Numbered from the stretch's first letter, positions 8,743 to 17,577 are shown. The stretch is DNA of 64,000 nt from Bacillus sp. FSL H8-0547 (GCA_038002745.1 JBBODD010000001.1:1240001-1304000); one strand, 5' to 3'. Numbers and translations: made by a program. Notes: generated by a model from the sequence alone, not told the origin.

Positions 8743-10230
8743 ATGGCAAAACGGACGATCATCATCGGAGGCGGTATCGGCGGACTGACGGCAGCTGCCT
8801 TTCTTTCAAAAGAAGGAACAGACGTCACCGTTCTTGAAGCATCAAACGAGTGGGGCGGCTGTGCGGGTAAGTTTCAGCGCGGGAAATTTTTATATCCTGC
8901 AGGTGCCACCCTCGGCATGGGCTTTGAACAAGGGGGCGTGCACGACAAGCTTTTCCGTGAACTCAGCCTTCCTTTTCAGGAACACAGCCTGCTTGATGTC
9001 ATCATGGACATTCACCTTCCGGGGAAAACCATTTCCTATTACCGGGACCGGGCTCTTTATTTAAAAGAAGCGGAGAAGCACTTTCCGCATCTTACAGCGA
9101 AAATCCATGCATTTTACTCAGACATATGGAAAACCGGTGCGGAAGTAAAAAAGCTCATTGATCCCCTGCCGGTCCTTCCTCCGAAGACAGCTTTTGAGTG
9201 GGGGAAGCTCTTAAAGTCACTAAAACCCACCACCCTTGGCCTTATCCCTTATTTTCAGAGTACGATGGCGGCCCTGCTCAAAAAGCATGGACTTCAGAAT
9301 GAGCGGGACTTTATTCACTTAATTGATGCCCAGCTCATTGATTCGATGCAGACAACGAGCGAGGACTGTTCTGCCATCCTTGGCGCCTACGCCCTGACTG
9401 TGTACCATGACGGCGCCTTTTATGTGAATGGCGGTTTGTATCAAATAGCCGAGCATCTGGCTGCATTCGCAAAAGATCGCGGAGCCGTTCTGAAAAAACG
9501 ATCCTGGGTGAAATCCATTCATAAAGAAAACGGCCGGTACAGAGTGACTGACCGGAAGAACAAGACCTATGACGCGGACTTTATCATCTGCAATCTTCCC
9601 CTGCCCGGGTTTACAAACCTCCTTTCCGAAGATTTAAAAAATCAGCTGAGCAAAGCATATACGAAAAAGCAGAGCCTGCAGCAATGGGGCACGATGACGC
9701 TTTATCTGACTGTAAAAGAGGAAATCATCCCAGAGAACTTTCCGCTTTTCCATCAGGTGATGGACAATGATTCAGGCGATATGACTGAGGGGCATCACCT
9801 GTTTCTCTCAGTTTCAAAAAAAGGCGATGAGCGGAGGGCACCTGCCGGATATAGAACGATGACAGCAAGCACCCATACGGATTTGAAGCTGTGGGATACG
9901 AAGGAAAAGTATGATCTGTATAAAGAGGTGCTCACAAACCGGATGCTGCGCTCGATTGAGACAGTGATTCCGCGTCTGCAGGATGGATTGACAGATGTCA
10001 TGCCGGGGGCTCCGGGAGCGTGGGAAACGTTCACTAAAAGACCGCGGGGAATGGTCGGAGGCTATCCGCAAACTCTGCAGCATTCGCTGTTCAACAGTCT
10101 GTCACACCGCACCGGCATCCCGGGCATCTATCTGTGCGGCGACAGTGTGTTTCCCGGGGCAGGAACGATTGGTGTTTCTGTCAGCGGGTATCATGCTTCC
10201 CAGTCTGTTCTCAGGGATTTGCGCAGCTGA
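8743..10230 (+). CDS. CrtI-type FAD-dependent oxidoreductase (phytoene desaturase / carotenoid isomerase family)
   Basis: A 495-residue flavoprotein. The N-terminal FAD motif GGGIGGLTAAAFL (about residues 9-21), the following VLEA acid and GGCAGKF, and the C-terminal GIYLCGDSVFPGAGTIGVSVSG-type motif define the phytoene desaturase/isomerase-type NAD(P)/FAD oxidoreductases. No phytoene synthase or other carotenoid gene lies in the window, so a carotenoid substrate is not shown; many Bacillaceae carry stand-alone members of unknown substrate. The ATG at 8743 has GAGGTG 6 bases upstream; the in-frame GTG at 8734 falls inside that ribosome binding site. The gene ends at a shared terminator with treR. 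Confidence 0.82.
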   Translation: MAKRTIIIGGGIGGLTAAAFLSKEGTDVTVLEASNEWGGCAGKFQRGKFLYPAGATLGMGFEQGGVHDKLFRELSLPFQEHSLLDVIMDIHLPGKTISYYRDRALYLKEAEKHFPHLTAKIHAFYSDIWKTGAEVKKLIDPLPVLPPKTAFEWGKLLKSLKPTTLGLIPYFQSTMAALLKKHGLQNERDFIHLIDAQLIDSMQTTSEDCSAILGAYALTVYHDGAFYVNGGLYQIAEHLAAFAKDRGAVLKKRSWVKSIHKENGRYRVTDRKNKTYDADFIICNLPLPGFTNLLSEDLKNQLSKAYTKKQSLQQWGTMTLYLTVKEEIIPENFPLFHQVMDNDSGDMTEGHHLFLSVSKKGDERRAPAGYRTMTASTHTDLKLWDTKEKYDLYKEVLTNRMLRSIETVIPRLQDGLTDVMPGAPGAWETFTKRPRGMVGGYPQTLQHSLFNSLSHRTGIPGIYLCGDSVFPGAGTIGVSVSGYHASQSVLRDLRS

Positions 10231-10240
10231 AAGCACATAA

Positions 10241-10268
10241 AAAAAGTCAGGCAGCAGCCTGACTTTTT
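10241..10268. terminator. Bidirectional terminator between the CrtI-like gene and treR
   Basis: AAAAAGTCAGGC pairs perfectly with GCCTGACTTTTT around AGCA, giving T-runs on both strands for two convergent transcripts. Confidence 0.88.
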
Positions 10269-10987
10269 CAATGCCCTCTCCGGGCGAAATCCACAAACCG
10301 GAACTTATCAAGTCTGTGCCTTGATTCTGTATACTGAAACAGACTTGTATCATCCAGGTAAACATGGTTTTTTACTACAACGATGTGGGTAAAGCTGTGC
10401 AGATCGAGATAAGCATAGTCTTCTTCCGTACACTCTTCCACAACAATCTCTTTTTTGGCAAAGCTGATCTTAAGACCAAGCTCTTCTTCAATGTACCGGT
10501 AAATGGAATCCTCGCAGATCTCCTTTGTTAAGGAAGGAATGAAGCGGCTGTTCAGGTAATCCTTATCGAGAATAATGGATTCCCCGTCGATGTTTCGTGA
10601 CCTGACAACCTCCCATACATCATCCCCGCCGCTAAGGTTCAGCTGCTGGGCAATAAACGGATCCGGTTTAATAAGACCTAATTTTTCTACAGTTGTCCGG
10701 GACGAGCGTCCAAGGTTTTTCGACAGCTCTTTAAAACTGACAAGACCGGAAACGGGAAAGCTCATTTTCGTCACATCGAGCACAATGGACCCTTTTCCTT
10801 TAACCTTCTGAATGAACCCGTTCTGCGCCAATAGATTGAGCGCCTTGCGGATCGTCTCCCTTGACGTCTCGTATGTTGCAGCGAGCTCGTTTTCAGATGG
10901 AATTGTTTCATCAGGCGCGAGGATGCCCTGTTTGATTAAATCGGCAAGCTCCTGGTAAATAGCCAGGTATTTATTGTTTGTTTTCAT
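10268..10987 (-). CDS. treR: Trehalose operon repressor, GntR family
   Basis: A 239-residue regulator: an N-terminal winged helix (residues 1-70, SENELAATYETSRETIRKAL) and a UTRA effector domain (about 90-235). It ends the treP-treA-treR operon, 33 bases after treA, the same order as in B. subtilis. TreR of that species represses the operon and is released by trehalose-6-phosphate. The two palindromes GTATATAC upstream of treP are its likely operators. A GGTGG-type site precedes the ATG. Confidence 0.95.
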   Translation of the reverse strand: MKTNNKYLAIYQELADLIKQGILAPDETIPSENELAATYETSRETIRKALNLLAQNGFIQKVKGKGSIVLDVTKMSFPVSGLVSFKELSKNLGRSSRTTVEKLGLIKPDPFIAQQLNLSGGDDVWEVVRSRNIDGESIILDKDYLNSRFIPSLTKEICEDSIYRYIEEELGLKISFAKKEIVVEECTEEDYAYLDLHSFTHIVVVKNHVYLDDTSLFQYTESRHRLDKFRFVDFARRGH

Positions 10988-11020
10988 CTTTAACCACCAT
11001 CACCAGTTTACCATGAAATG

Positions 11021-12703
11021 TTACTTTTTAAGATGATAAACGACGGATTCAAATGGACGGAGAATGATTTCTTTAACAGATTCACTCGAGTCCGGGTAGT
11101 TGCTGATCAGGATTTCCGCTTTAAACTCATCACCGATGTGCTCCGGCAGTGTAAAGACGGTTTCTTTTTCATAGAAATTGTTGATGACGAGCAGTTTTTC
11201 GCCGTCTCCATTGCGGACGTAGGAAAACAGCTGCTCATGGTCGTCGTGGATCAGTTCGTAATCTCCGTATGTGATGAGATCAATGTCTTTTCTTAATTGA
11301 ATCAGCTTCTGATAGTGGTAGAAGACTGAGTTTTCATCCTGGACAGCTTTTTCGGCGTTGATCTCCGGGTAATTTTTCGCAGGCATGATCCATGGAGTGC
11401 CTGTTGTAAATCCTGCATGTTTTGAATCATCCCATTGAACCGGCGTGCGGGAATTGTCTCTTGATTTGCTCTTTAAAATCTCAAGAATTTCTTCTTCTGA
11501 CTTGCCGGCTTCTTTTAAAATATTGAACATATTCAGAGATTCTACATCACGGTAGTCATTGATGGATTCAAATTTAGGGTTTGTCATCCCGAATTCCTCG
11601 CCCTGATAAATATAGGGTGTCCCCTGCATCATGTGGACGGTTGTTGCCAGCATTTTTGCCGATTCCACGCGGTACTTGCCGTCGTTTCCGTATCTTGAAA
11701 CAACGCGCGGCTGATCATGGTTGCACCAGAACAGGGCATTCCAGCCGCCGCCTTTATGCATCTCCACCTGCCATTTTGAAAGGATTTGCTTCAGCGCCTG
11801 AAAATCAAAATCTGCGAGCGCCCACTTCTCCCCGTTCGGGTAATCCACTTTCAGGTGATGGAAGTTGAACGTCATGCTGAGCTCATTTGAATCAGGATTT
11901 GAATATTGGATGCAGTTGTCGATTGTCGTGGATGACATTTCGCCCACTGTCATACTGTCATATTTTGAAAACACTTCTCTGTTCATTTCTTTCATATACT
12001 CATGAACACGCGGTCCGTCTGTGTAAAACTTGCGGCCGTCTCCCGGAGCAGTGTTGCCGTCGTCATCAGGGAAGTTCTGATCCTTTGAAATCAGGTTAAT
12101 GACGTCAAGCCTGAAACCGTCGACACCTTTTTCAAACCAGAATGTCATCATGTCATACACTTTCCGGCGGACCTCTTCGTTTTCCCAGTTCAGGTCAGCC
12201 TGTGTGACGTCAAAAAGGTGAAGGTAGTATTCGCCTGTTTTTTCATCCAGCTTCCATGCAGAGCCCCCGAACTTTGAAATCCAGTTTGAAGGCTCAGAAC
12301 CGTCCTCTTTTCCTTCTTTCCAGATGTAAAAATCGCGGTAAGGACTCTCTTTTGAAGACTGGGCTTCTTTAAACCAGGCATGTTCTGTTGACGTGTGGTT
12401 CACCACAATATCCATGATGACTTTAATTCCGCGGTCATGAGCCTCTTTTAACAAGCGTTCAAAGTCTTCCATCGTTCCGTATTCTTCATGAATGGAAAAA
12501 TAATCACTGATGTCGTAGCCGTTATCTTTTTGGGGAGATTCGTAAATCGGCGTCAGCCACACGACATCGATGCCGAGTTTTTTCAAGTAATCAAGTTTAT
12601 CGATGATTCCCTGAATATCGCCGACTCCATTTCCCGTCGTATCGTTAAAGCTTTTCGGATAAATTTGATAGACCGCTGATTTTTTCCACCAGGGCTGTTT
12701 CAT
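11021..12703 (-). CDS. treA: Phospho-alpha-(1,1)-glucosidase, trehalose-6-phosphate hydrolase (GH13)
   Basis: A 560-residue cytoplasmic GH13 enzyme that splits trehalose-6-phosphate into glucose and glucose-6-phosphate. The N-terminus WWKKSAVYQIYPKSF, the MDIVVNHTS block, the nucleophile in GFRLDVINLIS, the acid/base in TVGEMSS and the NHDQPR motif are all in place, and the C-terminal beta domain is complete. It is the middle gene of the trehalose operon, 63 bases downstream of treP, with a hairpin in that gap. The ATG has a GGTGG site. Oligo-1,6-glucosidase is a possible confusion, but the operon settles the assignment. Confidence 0.96.
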   Translation of the reverse strand: MKQPWWKKSAVYQIYPKSFNDTTGNGVGDIQGIIDKLDYLKKLGIDVVWLTPIYESPQKDNGYDISDYFSIHEEYGTMEDFERLLKEAHDRGIKVIMDIVVNHTSTEHAWFKEAQSSKESPYRDFYIWKEGKEDGSEPSNWISKFGGSAWKLDEKTGEYYLHLFDVTQADLNWENEEVRRKVYDMMTFWFEKGVDGFRLDVINLISKDQNFPDDDGNTAPGDGRKFYTDGPRVHEYMKEMNREVFSKYDSMTVGEMSSTTIDNCIQYSNPDSNELSMTFNFHHLKVDYPNGEKWALADFDFQALKQILSKWQVEMHKGGGWNALFWCNHDQPRVVSRYGNDGKYRVESAKMLATTVHMMQGTPYIYQGEEFGMTNPKFESINDYRDVESLNMFNILKEAGKSEEEILEILKSKSRDNSRTPVQWDDSKHAGFTTGTPWIMPAKNYPEINAEKAVQDENSVFYHYQKLIQLRKDIDLITYGDYELIHDDHEQLFSYVRNGDGEKLLVINNFYEKETVFTLPEHIGDEFKAEILISNYPDSSESVKEIILRPFESVVYHLKK

Positions 12704-12734
12704 TGTACATGCACCACCATTTTAGAATTTACGC

Positions 12735-12760
12735 AAAAAAGGACAATGGCTTGTCCCTTT
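12735..12760 (-). terminator. Hairpin with T-run between treP and treA (possible attenuator)
   Basis: On the minus strand AAGGGACA / TGTCC flank a 6-base loop and are followed by TTTTTTG, just after the treP stop. The stem is short, so read-through would lower treA and treR expression relative to treP rather than stop it. Confidence 0.5.
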
Positions 12761-12766
12761 CTGCTT

Positions 12767-14182
12767 TTATTTTTTCTTCCAGTTAAATTTCGCAAACACA
12801 TATGTCAGAACAAACGGCACGACAATGGCTATCGCCATTCCGATAAAGAACGCTGTCCAGTATTCAGACTGGATGGATAGGAATCCGGGGATTCCGCCGA
12901 CGCCGATTGAGAATGCTTTGACATGGTTGATTGTAATAAAGATACCTGCAATCGCAGAACCGATCATTGCAGCGATAAACGGATAGCGGTATCTGAGATT
13001 CACACCGAACATGGCCGGCTCCGTAATCCCGAGATAAGCGGAAATACCGGATGTCAGGGCAAGACCTTTTTGCTTTTCATCCTTCACAATGCGCATCATC
13101 GCAAAGGCAGCAGAACCTTGAGCAATGTTTGACAGAGCAAGCATCGGCCACAGGAATGTTCCTCCGGCGCTCGCTACAAGCTGAAGGTCAACGGCAAGGA
13201 ACGTATGATGCATGCCTGTTACAACAAGCAGCGAATAGAATCCGCCGTACAGGAGACCGCCAAGAGCAGCAAAGTTGTCGAAAATGGCAATAACGCCGTC
13301 TGTGATTGCATTACCGGCTGCAAACGTAACAGGTCCAATCAGGATAAATGCTGCAAAGCCTGTTACTAAAAGAGTGATTGGAGCAACAACAAGCAGTTTA
13401 ATGGAATCCGGTATCCGCCTGTTTAAGAAAACTTCTATTTTGGCAAGCAGGTACGATGCAAACAGAACCGGAAGCACCTGTCCCTGATAGCCGATTTTTT
13501 CAACTTCAAGACCGAACAGGTTCCATACCGGCACCTCTCCTTTGGCCTGAGCTTCACCGTAAGACCATGCATTCAGAAGATCCGGATGCACAAGGATCAA
13601 ACCAAGGACAATACCAAGCAGCGGGCTACCTCCGAACCGCTTTACTGCCGACCACCCGATCAAAGCTGGCAGGAAGGTGAAGGCGGTATTGGCAATCAGG
13701 TTAATAATGGAGGATAAGTCCGCCCATTGCGGGTACACCTGGATCAGAGACTGCCCGTCAAAGAAAATATCTTTTCCGCTCAGAATGTTGTTGATCCCCA
13801 TAAGAAGACCGGCCGTAACAATCGCCGGAAGAATCGGGATGAAAATATCCGCAAGCATCTTAACAGCTCGCTGAAGCGGATTCAATTTGCCTGATACTGC
13901 TTCCTTGACATCCTCTTTGGACGACTCGCCCATGCCTGTCTGTTCAGCCATTTCTTTATAAACCTTGTCAACAAGCCCCTGTCCAATGACGACCTGGAAC
14001 TGGCCGTTTGTTGAAAATGAGCCCTTTACCATATCAATCTGATCAAGCTTCTCTTTATCCACTTTGCTTTCATCTTTCAAAGCAAACCGGAGACGAGTGA
14101 CACAGTGCGTAGCAGCGGCAATGTTCTCTTTCCCGCCGACCGCATCCACAATGTCGCGGACTTCCTGCTTGTTCACGCTCAT
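12767..14182 (-). CDS. treP: PTS trehalose-specific EIIBC permease
   Basis: A 471-residue membrane permease that takes up trehalose and phosphorylates it to trehalose-6-phosphate. The EIIB domain comes first (phosphocysteine Cys27 in AATHCVTRLRF), followed by an EIIC domain with about ten hydrophobic segments and the GITEPAMFG motif. It has no EIIA domain, so phosphate must come from a separate EIIA. It is the first gene of treP-treA-treR. The start has GGGAGG upstream. Confidence 0.95.
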   Translation of the reverse strand: MSVNKQEVRDIVDAVGGKENIAAATHCVTRLRFALKDESKVDKEKLDQIDMVKGSFSTNGQFQVVIGQGLVDKVYKEMAEQTGMGESSKEDVKEAVSGKLNPLQRAVKMLADIFIPILPAIVTAGLLMGINNILSGKDIFFDGQSLIQVYPQWADLSSIINLIANTAFTFLPALIGWSAVKRFGGSPLLGIVLGLILVHPDLLNAWSYGEAQAKGEVPVWNLFGLEVEKIGYQGQVLPVLFASYLLAKIEVFLNRRIPDSIKLLVVAPITLLVTGFAAFILIGPVTFAAGNAITDGVIAIFDNFAALGGLLYGGFYSLLVVTGMHHTFLAVDLQLVASAGGTFLWPMLALSNIAQGSAAFAMMRIVKDEKQKGLALTSGISAYLGITEPAMFGVNLRYRYPFIAAMIGSAIAGIFITINHVKAFSIGVGGIPGFLSIQSEYWTAFFIGMAIAIVVPFVLTYVFAKFNWKKK

Positions 14183-14196
14183 CTATTTCAACCTCC

Positions 14197-14210
14197 CGTA
14201 ATCGTTTTCA
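14197..14210 (-). promoter_or_regulatory. cre site (CcpA) in the treP leader
   Basis: The minus strand reads TGAAAACGATTACG, a near match to the catabolite-responsive element TGWAANCGNTNWCA. It sits 14 bases upstream of the treP ATG, downstream of the promoter, where bound CcpA would act as a roadblock. Confidence 0.7.
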
Positions 14211-14250
14211 TTTACGTGCTATTATTCTCGCTATGTTCACAGAAAATTAT

Positions 14251-14264
14251 CCTGTATATACAAG
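14251..14264. promoter_or_regulatory. TreR operator 1
   Basis: CCTGTATATACAAG is a 14-base palindrome with core GTATATAC. It lies downstream of the -10 box, centred 32 bp (about three helical turns) from operator 2. Confidence 0.75.
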
Positions 14265-14274
14265 TTACACTCAC

Positions 14275-14303
14275 ATTGTATTCCTGTATATACAGGTTGT
14301 CAA
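14275..14303 (-). promoter_or_regulatory. Sigma-A promoter of the tre operon
   Basis: On the minus strand TTGACA (14298-14303), a 17-base spacer and TACAAT (14275-14280) form a strong sigma-A promoter. TreR operator 2 fills most of the spacer, so repressor and polymerase cannot both bind. Confidence 0.85.
14283..14296. promoter_or_regulatory. TreR operator 2 within the promoter spacer
   Basis: CCTGTATATACAGG is a perfect 14-base palindrome between the -35 and -10 boxes of the treP promoter. Confidence 0.8.
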
Positions 14304-14311
14304 CAGAAAAG

Positions 14312-14325
14312 CGTAATCGTTTTCA
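14312..14325 (-). promoter_or_regulatory. Second cre site upstream of the treP promoter
   Basis: The same 14 bases as the leader cre (TGAAAACGATTACG on the minus strand) occur again just upstream of the -35 box. The two copies bracket the promoter and both TreR operators. Confidence 0.6.
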
Positions 14326-14422
14326 GCCAGATGCTTTTTTTATGCACAACACTCATTCCCTTCAGCAGGCCTTTATTGGTTGTTACCCTTTTTGCCGGCA
14401 TACAAGCAGGAAAAGCAGAATT

Positions 14423-14450
14423 AAAAAAAGACCACGCATAAACGTGATCT
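14423..14450 (-). terminator. Terminator of the DUF429 gene
   Basis: On the minus strand AGATCACG / CGTGGTCT form a short stem followed by TTTTTTTAA. Confidence 0.6.
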
Positions 14451-15101
14451 TCAGCAGCAAAAATCAAAAGGATGAAACGGCTTATCGGCCCCTATGCATA
14501 TTTCGGGTTCAAGTTCTGCATCTGCCCAGTGCCAGGCAGCTAGGGCTGCCGCACATGCATCAAGTCCGTGGCTTGTCTCTGCAGCGTCCGGTGAAAGATT
14601 CATCATCCTCCATTGTTCAAAGAACGGCAGAAGGCTTCTCCTGTCCGCATCTGATTTTTTATATGTCAAAGCGAGATTCCGGTCCTCAGGCTTCAGCCGG
14701 AGCCCAATAGCACCGCCGGGATGCACTTCAACAATAGAACCCGTGTATTTTTCAAGCGCCCTGCTCAGGTGAATGCCTCTTAAAGTGAGATAAACCATCC
14801 GGTTCAAGGTCGGAGGCATGATGGAGCCGTGGTAGAGGCCCGCCTCCCGAAGCTTTGATCTGACAGCTTTGTCTGAAGGCCTGTCCCCGCCGCCGTCCTG
14901 ATAAGAGAGCGGCGCATCAATTCCGACAGTAACTTTTCCTCCTTCTAAGGCTAAACGGCTTACTGTATCCAGAATAAGCCGGTCGCTGTTATGAAACGTC
15001 AAGGTGTTCAGTACAAGGCTGTCCGCTTCTTTTTTAAAAACAGCAACTGCCGTCTCTTTGTGATTGGCAGGACCCGCAAGATCAATTCCAACTACATGCA
15101 C
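14451..15101 (-). CDS. DUF429 family protein
   Basis: A 216-residue protein beginning HVVGIDLAGPANHKETA, with GIDAPLSY further in, the RNase H-like nuclease pattern of DUF429 (acidic residues at the ends of beta strands). Later motifs EVHPGGAIG and SHGLDACAAALAAW also suit this family, whose function is unknown. The start is a GTG with AGGAGG 7 bases upstream. It follows the photolyase-like gene by 14 bases on the same strand, so the two are probably co-transcribed. Confidence 0.8.
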   Translation of the reverse strand: MHVVGIDLAGPANHKETAVAVFKKEADSLVLNTLTFHNSDRLILDTVSRLALEGGKVTVGIDAPLSYQDGGGDRPSDKAVRSKLREAGLYHGSIMPPTLNRMVYLTLRGIHLSRALEKYTGSIVEVHPGGAIGLRLKPEDRNLALTYKKSDADRRSLLPFFEQWRMMNLSPDAAETSHGLDACAAALAAWHWADAELEPEICIGADKPFHPFDFCC

Positions 15102-15115
15102 TCTTCTCCCTCCTT

Positions 15116-16459
15116 TTATAAATCAAATGACAGCTGTTCACTGTCAGAAGGTTTGTTTTTGCGTTCCGTTCCCTTTTTTGCAGGTTTAACCGCTTTTTTC
15201 AGATCAATCACCGGAGCTTGGTAGTCAAGCTGAAAAAAACCTGGATAGTTCCAAGGTTCATGAATGTATTTCGCAGGCACACGCTCCAGAACGGGCAGAT
15301 ACCTCTTGATAAAAACTCCGTCCGGATCTTCCGCCTTTCCTATTTTGACAGGGTTCACCGCTTTTGAAGAGACCTTTTTCATCTGTTCGGTGTGAATCGA
15401 CGGCTCATAGTCCAGGAAAAGGGAGGCAAGTGCTTCCGAACACGCTGCGTGATCCAGTTCGAGAACCGCAATTCCAAAAGAAGCAAGCATGCCCCGGTAT
15501 TTGGCAGGCAGCCACCCTGTTTTGTGCAGACATTTCATGCATGCATCAGCAAACGGTATGCCTGTTTCTCCGGCGTGCCATTTGTCGAATAATGGTGGCC
15601 TTTCATCATGAAGACACAGCTCTGAAATCGCTTCAACTTCATTCTCCATCAGCTTCCATCTCGCCTTCAGCTGGTCCATAAAAGCCGCCAATTGTTCCAC
15701 GGGGAACAAATTATCACAATTTTCTATCTTTATCGACGTTTTTTGTAAAATGGTGCGCAGCGAGATGTTTCCCCAAGCAAGATACGGAGACAGCCTGCTT
15801 GAAGAAATCGTGGACTGAAGAGGGTTTGACCGATTTTCTAAATAGGAAGCGGCACGCTCATTTAAAAACGTTTCAATCGTTTCCAGTGCCTGTGTTTCCC
15901 CTCCCTGCTGGCCGAATTTTATCGGGCTGCCTTTGACAGGGAGCGATTTCAGCTTTTCTGAGCCGGAAAAGAAACGGTCCGGAACCTTTTCAGGTATGGA
16001 TAAGCGGCTGGGCATCCGCGCTGCTTCACTTCCGCAAAAAGCCTCCCACCTCTGCTTTGCATTCTTTCCGGGTGCATCGTACTCTTCATACTCATGAAAA
16101 GCAAGGCCTCTATCAGTCATCCAGTCTCTGACTCTTTCATGCTTGCTCACGTCTGCCGCAGACCGCGATCCAACGTACGCATACAGGGAAAAGTCGCCGC
16201 ACGTTTCATACATTTCTTCGAGCGCATCCTCTATCTCACCAATGAATGTGTAAAGACTGCTTCCCATTTTCTCAAATGAAAGCTGCATGTCTTCAAGACT
16301 TTCCCGTACGAATTGAAGATGCCGTGCTGAAAGGCAACCTGTCCCCCAAAACGAAGGCTCCGCAGCATACAGCGGCAAAACTTCTCCATAGCGTGCTGCT
16401 TCTGCAAGGGGGATGTGGTTTTCGGTCCTCAAGTCCCGTTTAAACCAGACAACGTTCAT
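15116..16459 (-). CDS. Divergent photolyase/cryptochrome-like flavoprotein
   Basis: A 447-residue protein of the photolyase/cryptochrome superfamily. The N-terminal Rossmann domain starts VVWFKRDLRTENHIPL. The FAD domain has SSRLSPYLAWGNIS, KWHAGETGIPFADACMK, TGWLPAKYRGMLASF and LFLDYEPSIH. Compared with standard members it is shortened after LDYEPSIH: the usual QMQAG..GIN..RIYNP stretch is reduced to about TEQMKKVSSKAVNPVK. Two of three tryptophan-triad positions (DWR and GWQW in the E. coli enzyme) are not tryptophan here. Light-driven pyrimidine dimer repair is therefore uncertain. ATG 16459 has GGAG 8 bases upstream; a GTG three codons earlier does not. DUF1992 gene lies upstream. Confidence 0.8.
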   Translation of the reverse strand: MNVVWFKRDLRTENHIPLAEAARYGEVLPLYAAEPSFWGTGCLSARHLQFVRESLEDMQLSFEKMGSSLYTFIGEIEDALEEMYETCGDFSLYAYVGSRSAADVSKHERVRDWMTDRGLAFHEYEEYDAPGKNAKQRWEAFCGSEAARMPSRLSIPEKVPDRFFSGSEKLKSLPVKGSPIKFGQQGGETQALETIETFLNERAASYLENRSNPLQSTISSSRLSPYLAWGNISLRTILQKTSIKIENCDNLFPVEQLAAFMDQLKARWKLMENEVEAISELCLHDERPPLFDKWHAGETGIPFADACMKCLHKTGWLPAKYRGMLASFGIAVLELDHAACSEALASLFLDYEPSIHTEQMKKVSSKAVNPVKIGKAEDPDGVFIKRYLPVLERVPAKYIHEPWNYPGFFQLDYQAPVIDLKKAVKPAKKGTERKNKPSDSEQLSFDL

Positions 16460-16474
16460 GTCACTCACTCCATG

Positions 16475-16846
16475 TTATGACCATTTCGAATTGATTTTAT
16501 TTTTGTAAAAAGCGGAAGCCTTTGATGAAAATGTGCCGCGCTTTTTCAGTATTCTTTCAAGCTTTACCCGTTTTTCGCTCAGCTGCATCTCAAGCTTTTC
16601 TTTTTCAAGGGCATCATGACAGGCTGATGCCAGGTCTTCAAGCTTATGAATGGATTTTTTCAGCTCTGCCTCTTCATCAAGCATGCCTGCATTCTTCATC
16701 ATCTTGTAGGACACTCTCAGCTCGGGGGAAATATGGGACAAATCCTCAAGCTGAAGCGGTTTTCCCATGCCGGGCAGCCGGTTAAATTCCCCGTCTTTTA
16801 TTGCCTGTTTTATTTTATCCTCTGACAGAATGGTGAACAGATCCAT
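16475..16846 (-). CDS. DUF1992 (DnaJ-C28 conserved domain) protein
   Basis: A 123-residue, highly charged protein. LFTILSEDKIKQAIKDGEF followed by LPGMGKPL is the hallmark of DUF1992, the domain shared with eukaryotic DNAJC28. The rest (about residues 50-105) is helical and probably coiled coil. Its function in bacteria is unknown. The ATG at 16846 has AGGAGG 8 bases upstream, better than an in-frame start nine codons earlier. It is 15 bases upstream of the photolyase-like gene and likely heads an operon with it and the DUF429 gene. Confidence 0.85.
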   Translation of the reverse strand: MDLFTILSEDKIKQAIKDGEFNRLPGMGKPLQLEDLSHISPELRVSYKMMKNAGMLDEEAELKKSIHKLEDLASACHDALEKEKLEMQLSEKRVKLERILKKRGTFSSKASAFYKNKINSKWS

Positions 16847-17014
16847 TTTTACAGCCTCCTGTCCTGTAATCACTACTCTTTACTAGCTTATACATTGTGC
16901 AGCACGATTCCTTCTTAAAAATATAGATGATTCGTGACAAACAATCAAACAGACGTTCTGCAAACAGGCCCTCTTGCATATCCTTTAAGAACATCATAAA
17001 TTGGAGGCATCAGA

Positions 17015-17416
17015 ATGAACAACCCAAACACCTTTCAAATCCCTGAGGAAATGGTCTCCCGGTATGCTGCGCTGAATGAAAAGGCAAAGAAAATAGAAGA
17101 AGAAATGAAGGACATCAAAAAGATTTTCAATGCCTATTTTGATCATGAATACGGCAAAAACAGCAAAGGGGAAGAAAGAATTGGAGCTTACAAGATTCAG
17201 AGGCAGATCAGGCAGTCCGAATCCTATCATCCTGAAAAAACGGTCAAAGTCCTGGAAGAATTGAATCTCTCAGATTGTATTATTCTGGTCAAACAGCCCG
17301 ATAAAGAAAAAATTGATGCAGCGCTCACACTGGGCATGCTGTCCAATGAAGAATTGAACGACTGCGTGATCCGTAAATGCTCCCAGGCGATTGTGGTAAA
17401 GCCTTTAAACAAATAG
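17015..17416 (+). CDS. Hypothetical protein with N-terminal coiled coil
   Basis: A 133-residue soluble protein I do not recognise. Residues 15-45 (ALNEKAKKIEEEMKDIKKIF) form a likely coiled coil. The remainder mixes strands and helices and ends VVKPLNK. Good codon use, GGAGG 8 bases before the ATG and a terminator right after the stop support a real gene. It stands alone between a divergent DUF1992 gene and a symporter. No signal peptide or membrane segment is visible. Confidence 0.75.
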   Translation: MNNPNTFQIPEEMVSRYAALNEKAKKIEEEMKDIKKIFNAYFDHEYGKNSKGEERIGAYKIQRQIRQSESYHPEKTVKVLEELNLSDCIILVKQPDKEKIDAALTLGMLSNEELNDCVIRKCSQAIVVKPLNK

Positions 17417-17427
17417 CTTCTACTTAC

Positions 17428-17460
17428 AAAGTCTGATTTTTCCATTAAATCAGACTTTTG
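17428..17460. terminator. Terminator after the hypothetical gene
   Basis: AAAGTCTGATTT and AAATCAGACTTT form a perfect 12-bp stem with T-rich ends on both strands. Confidence 0.85.
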
Positions 17461-17577
17461 TTTCGTTCTTATTTCCTTTTTTTTATCCAGTCAGGTTTAT
17501 CTTTGTCGAATGGAGGTTATTTAATGGATAGAAATTATTCTAAAAAACAATTTTAGCATCTTGAAGGAGGCATACAT

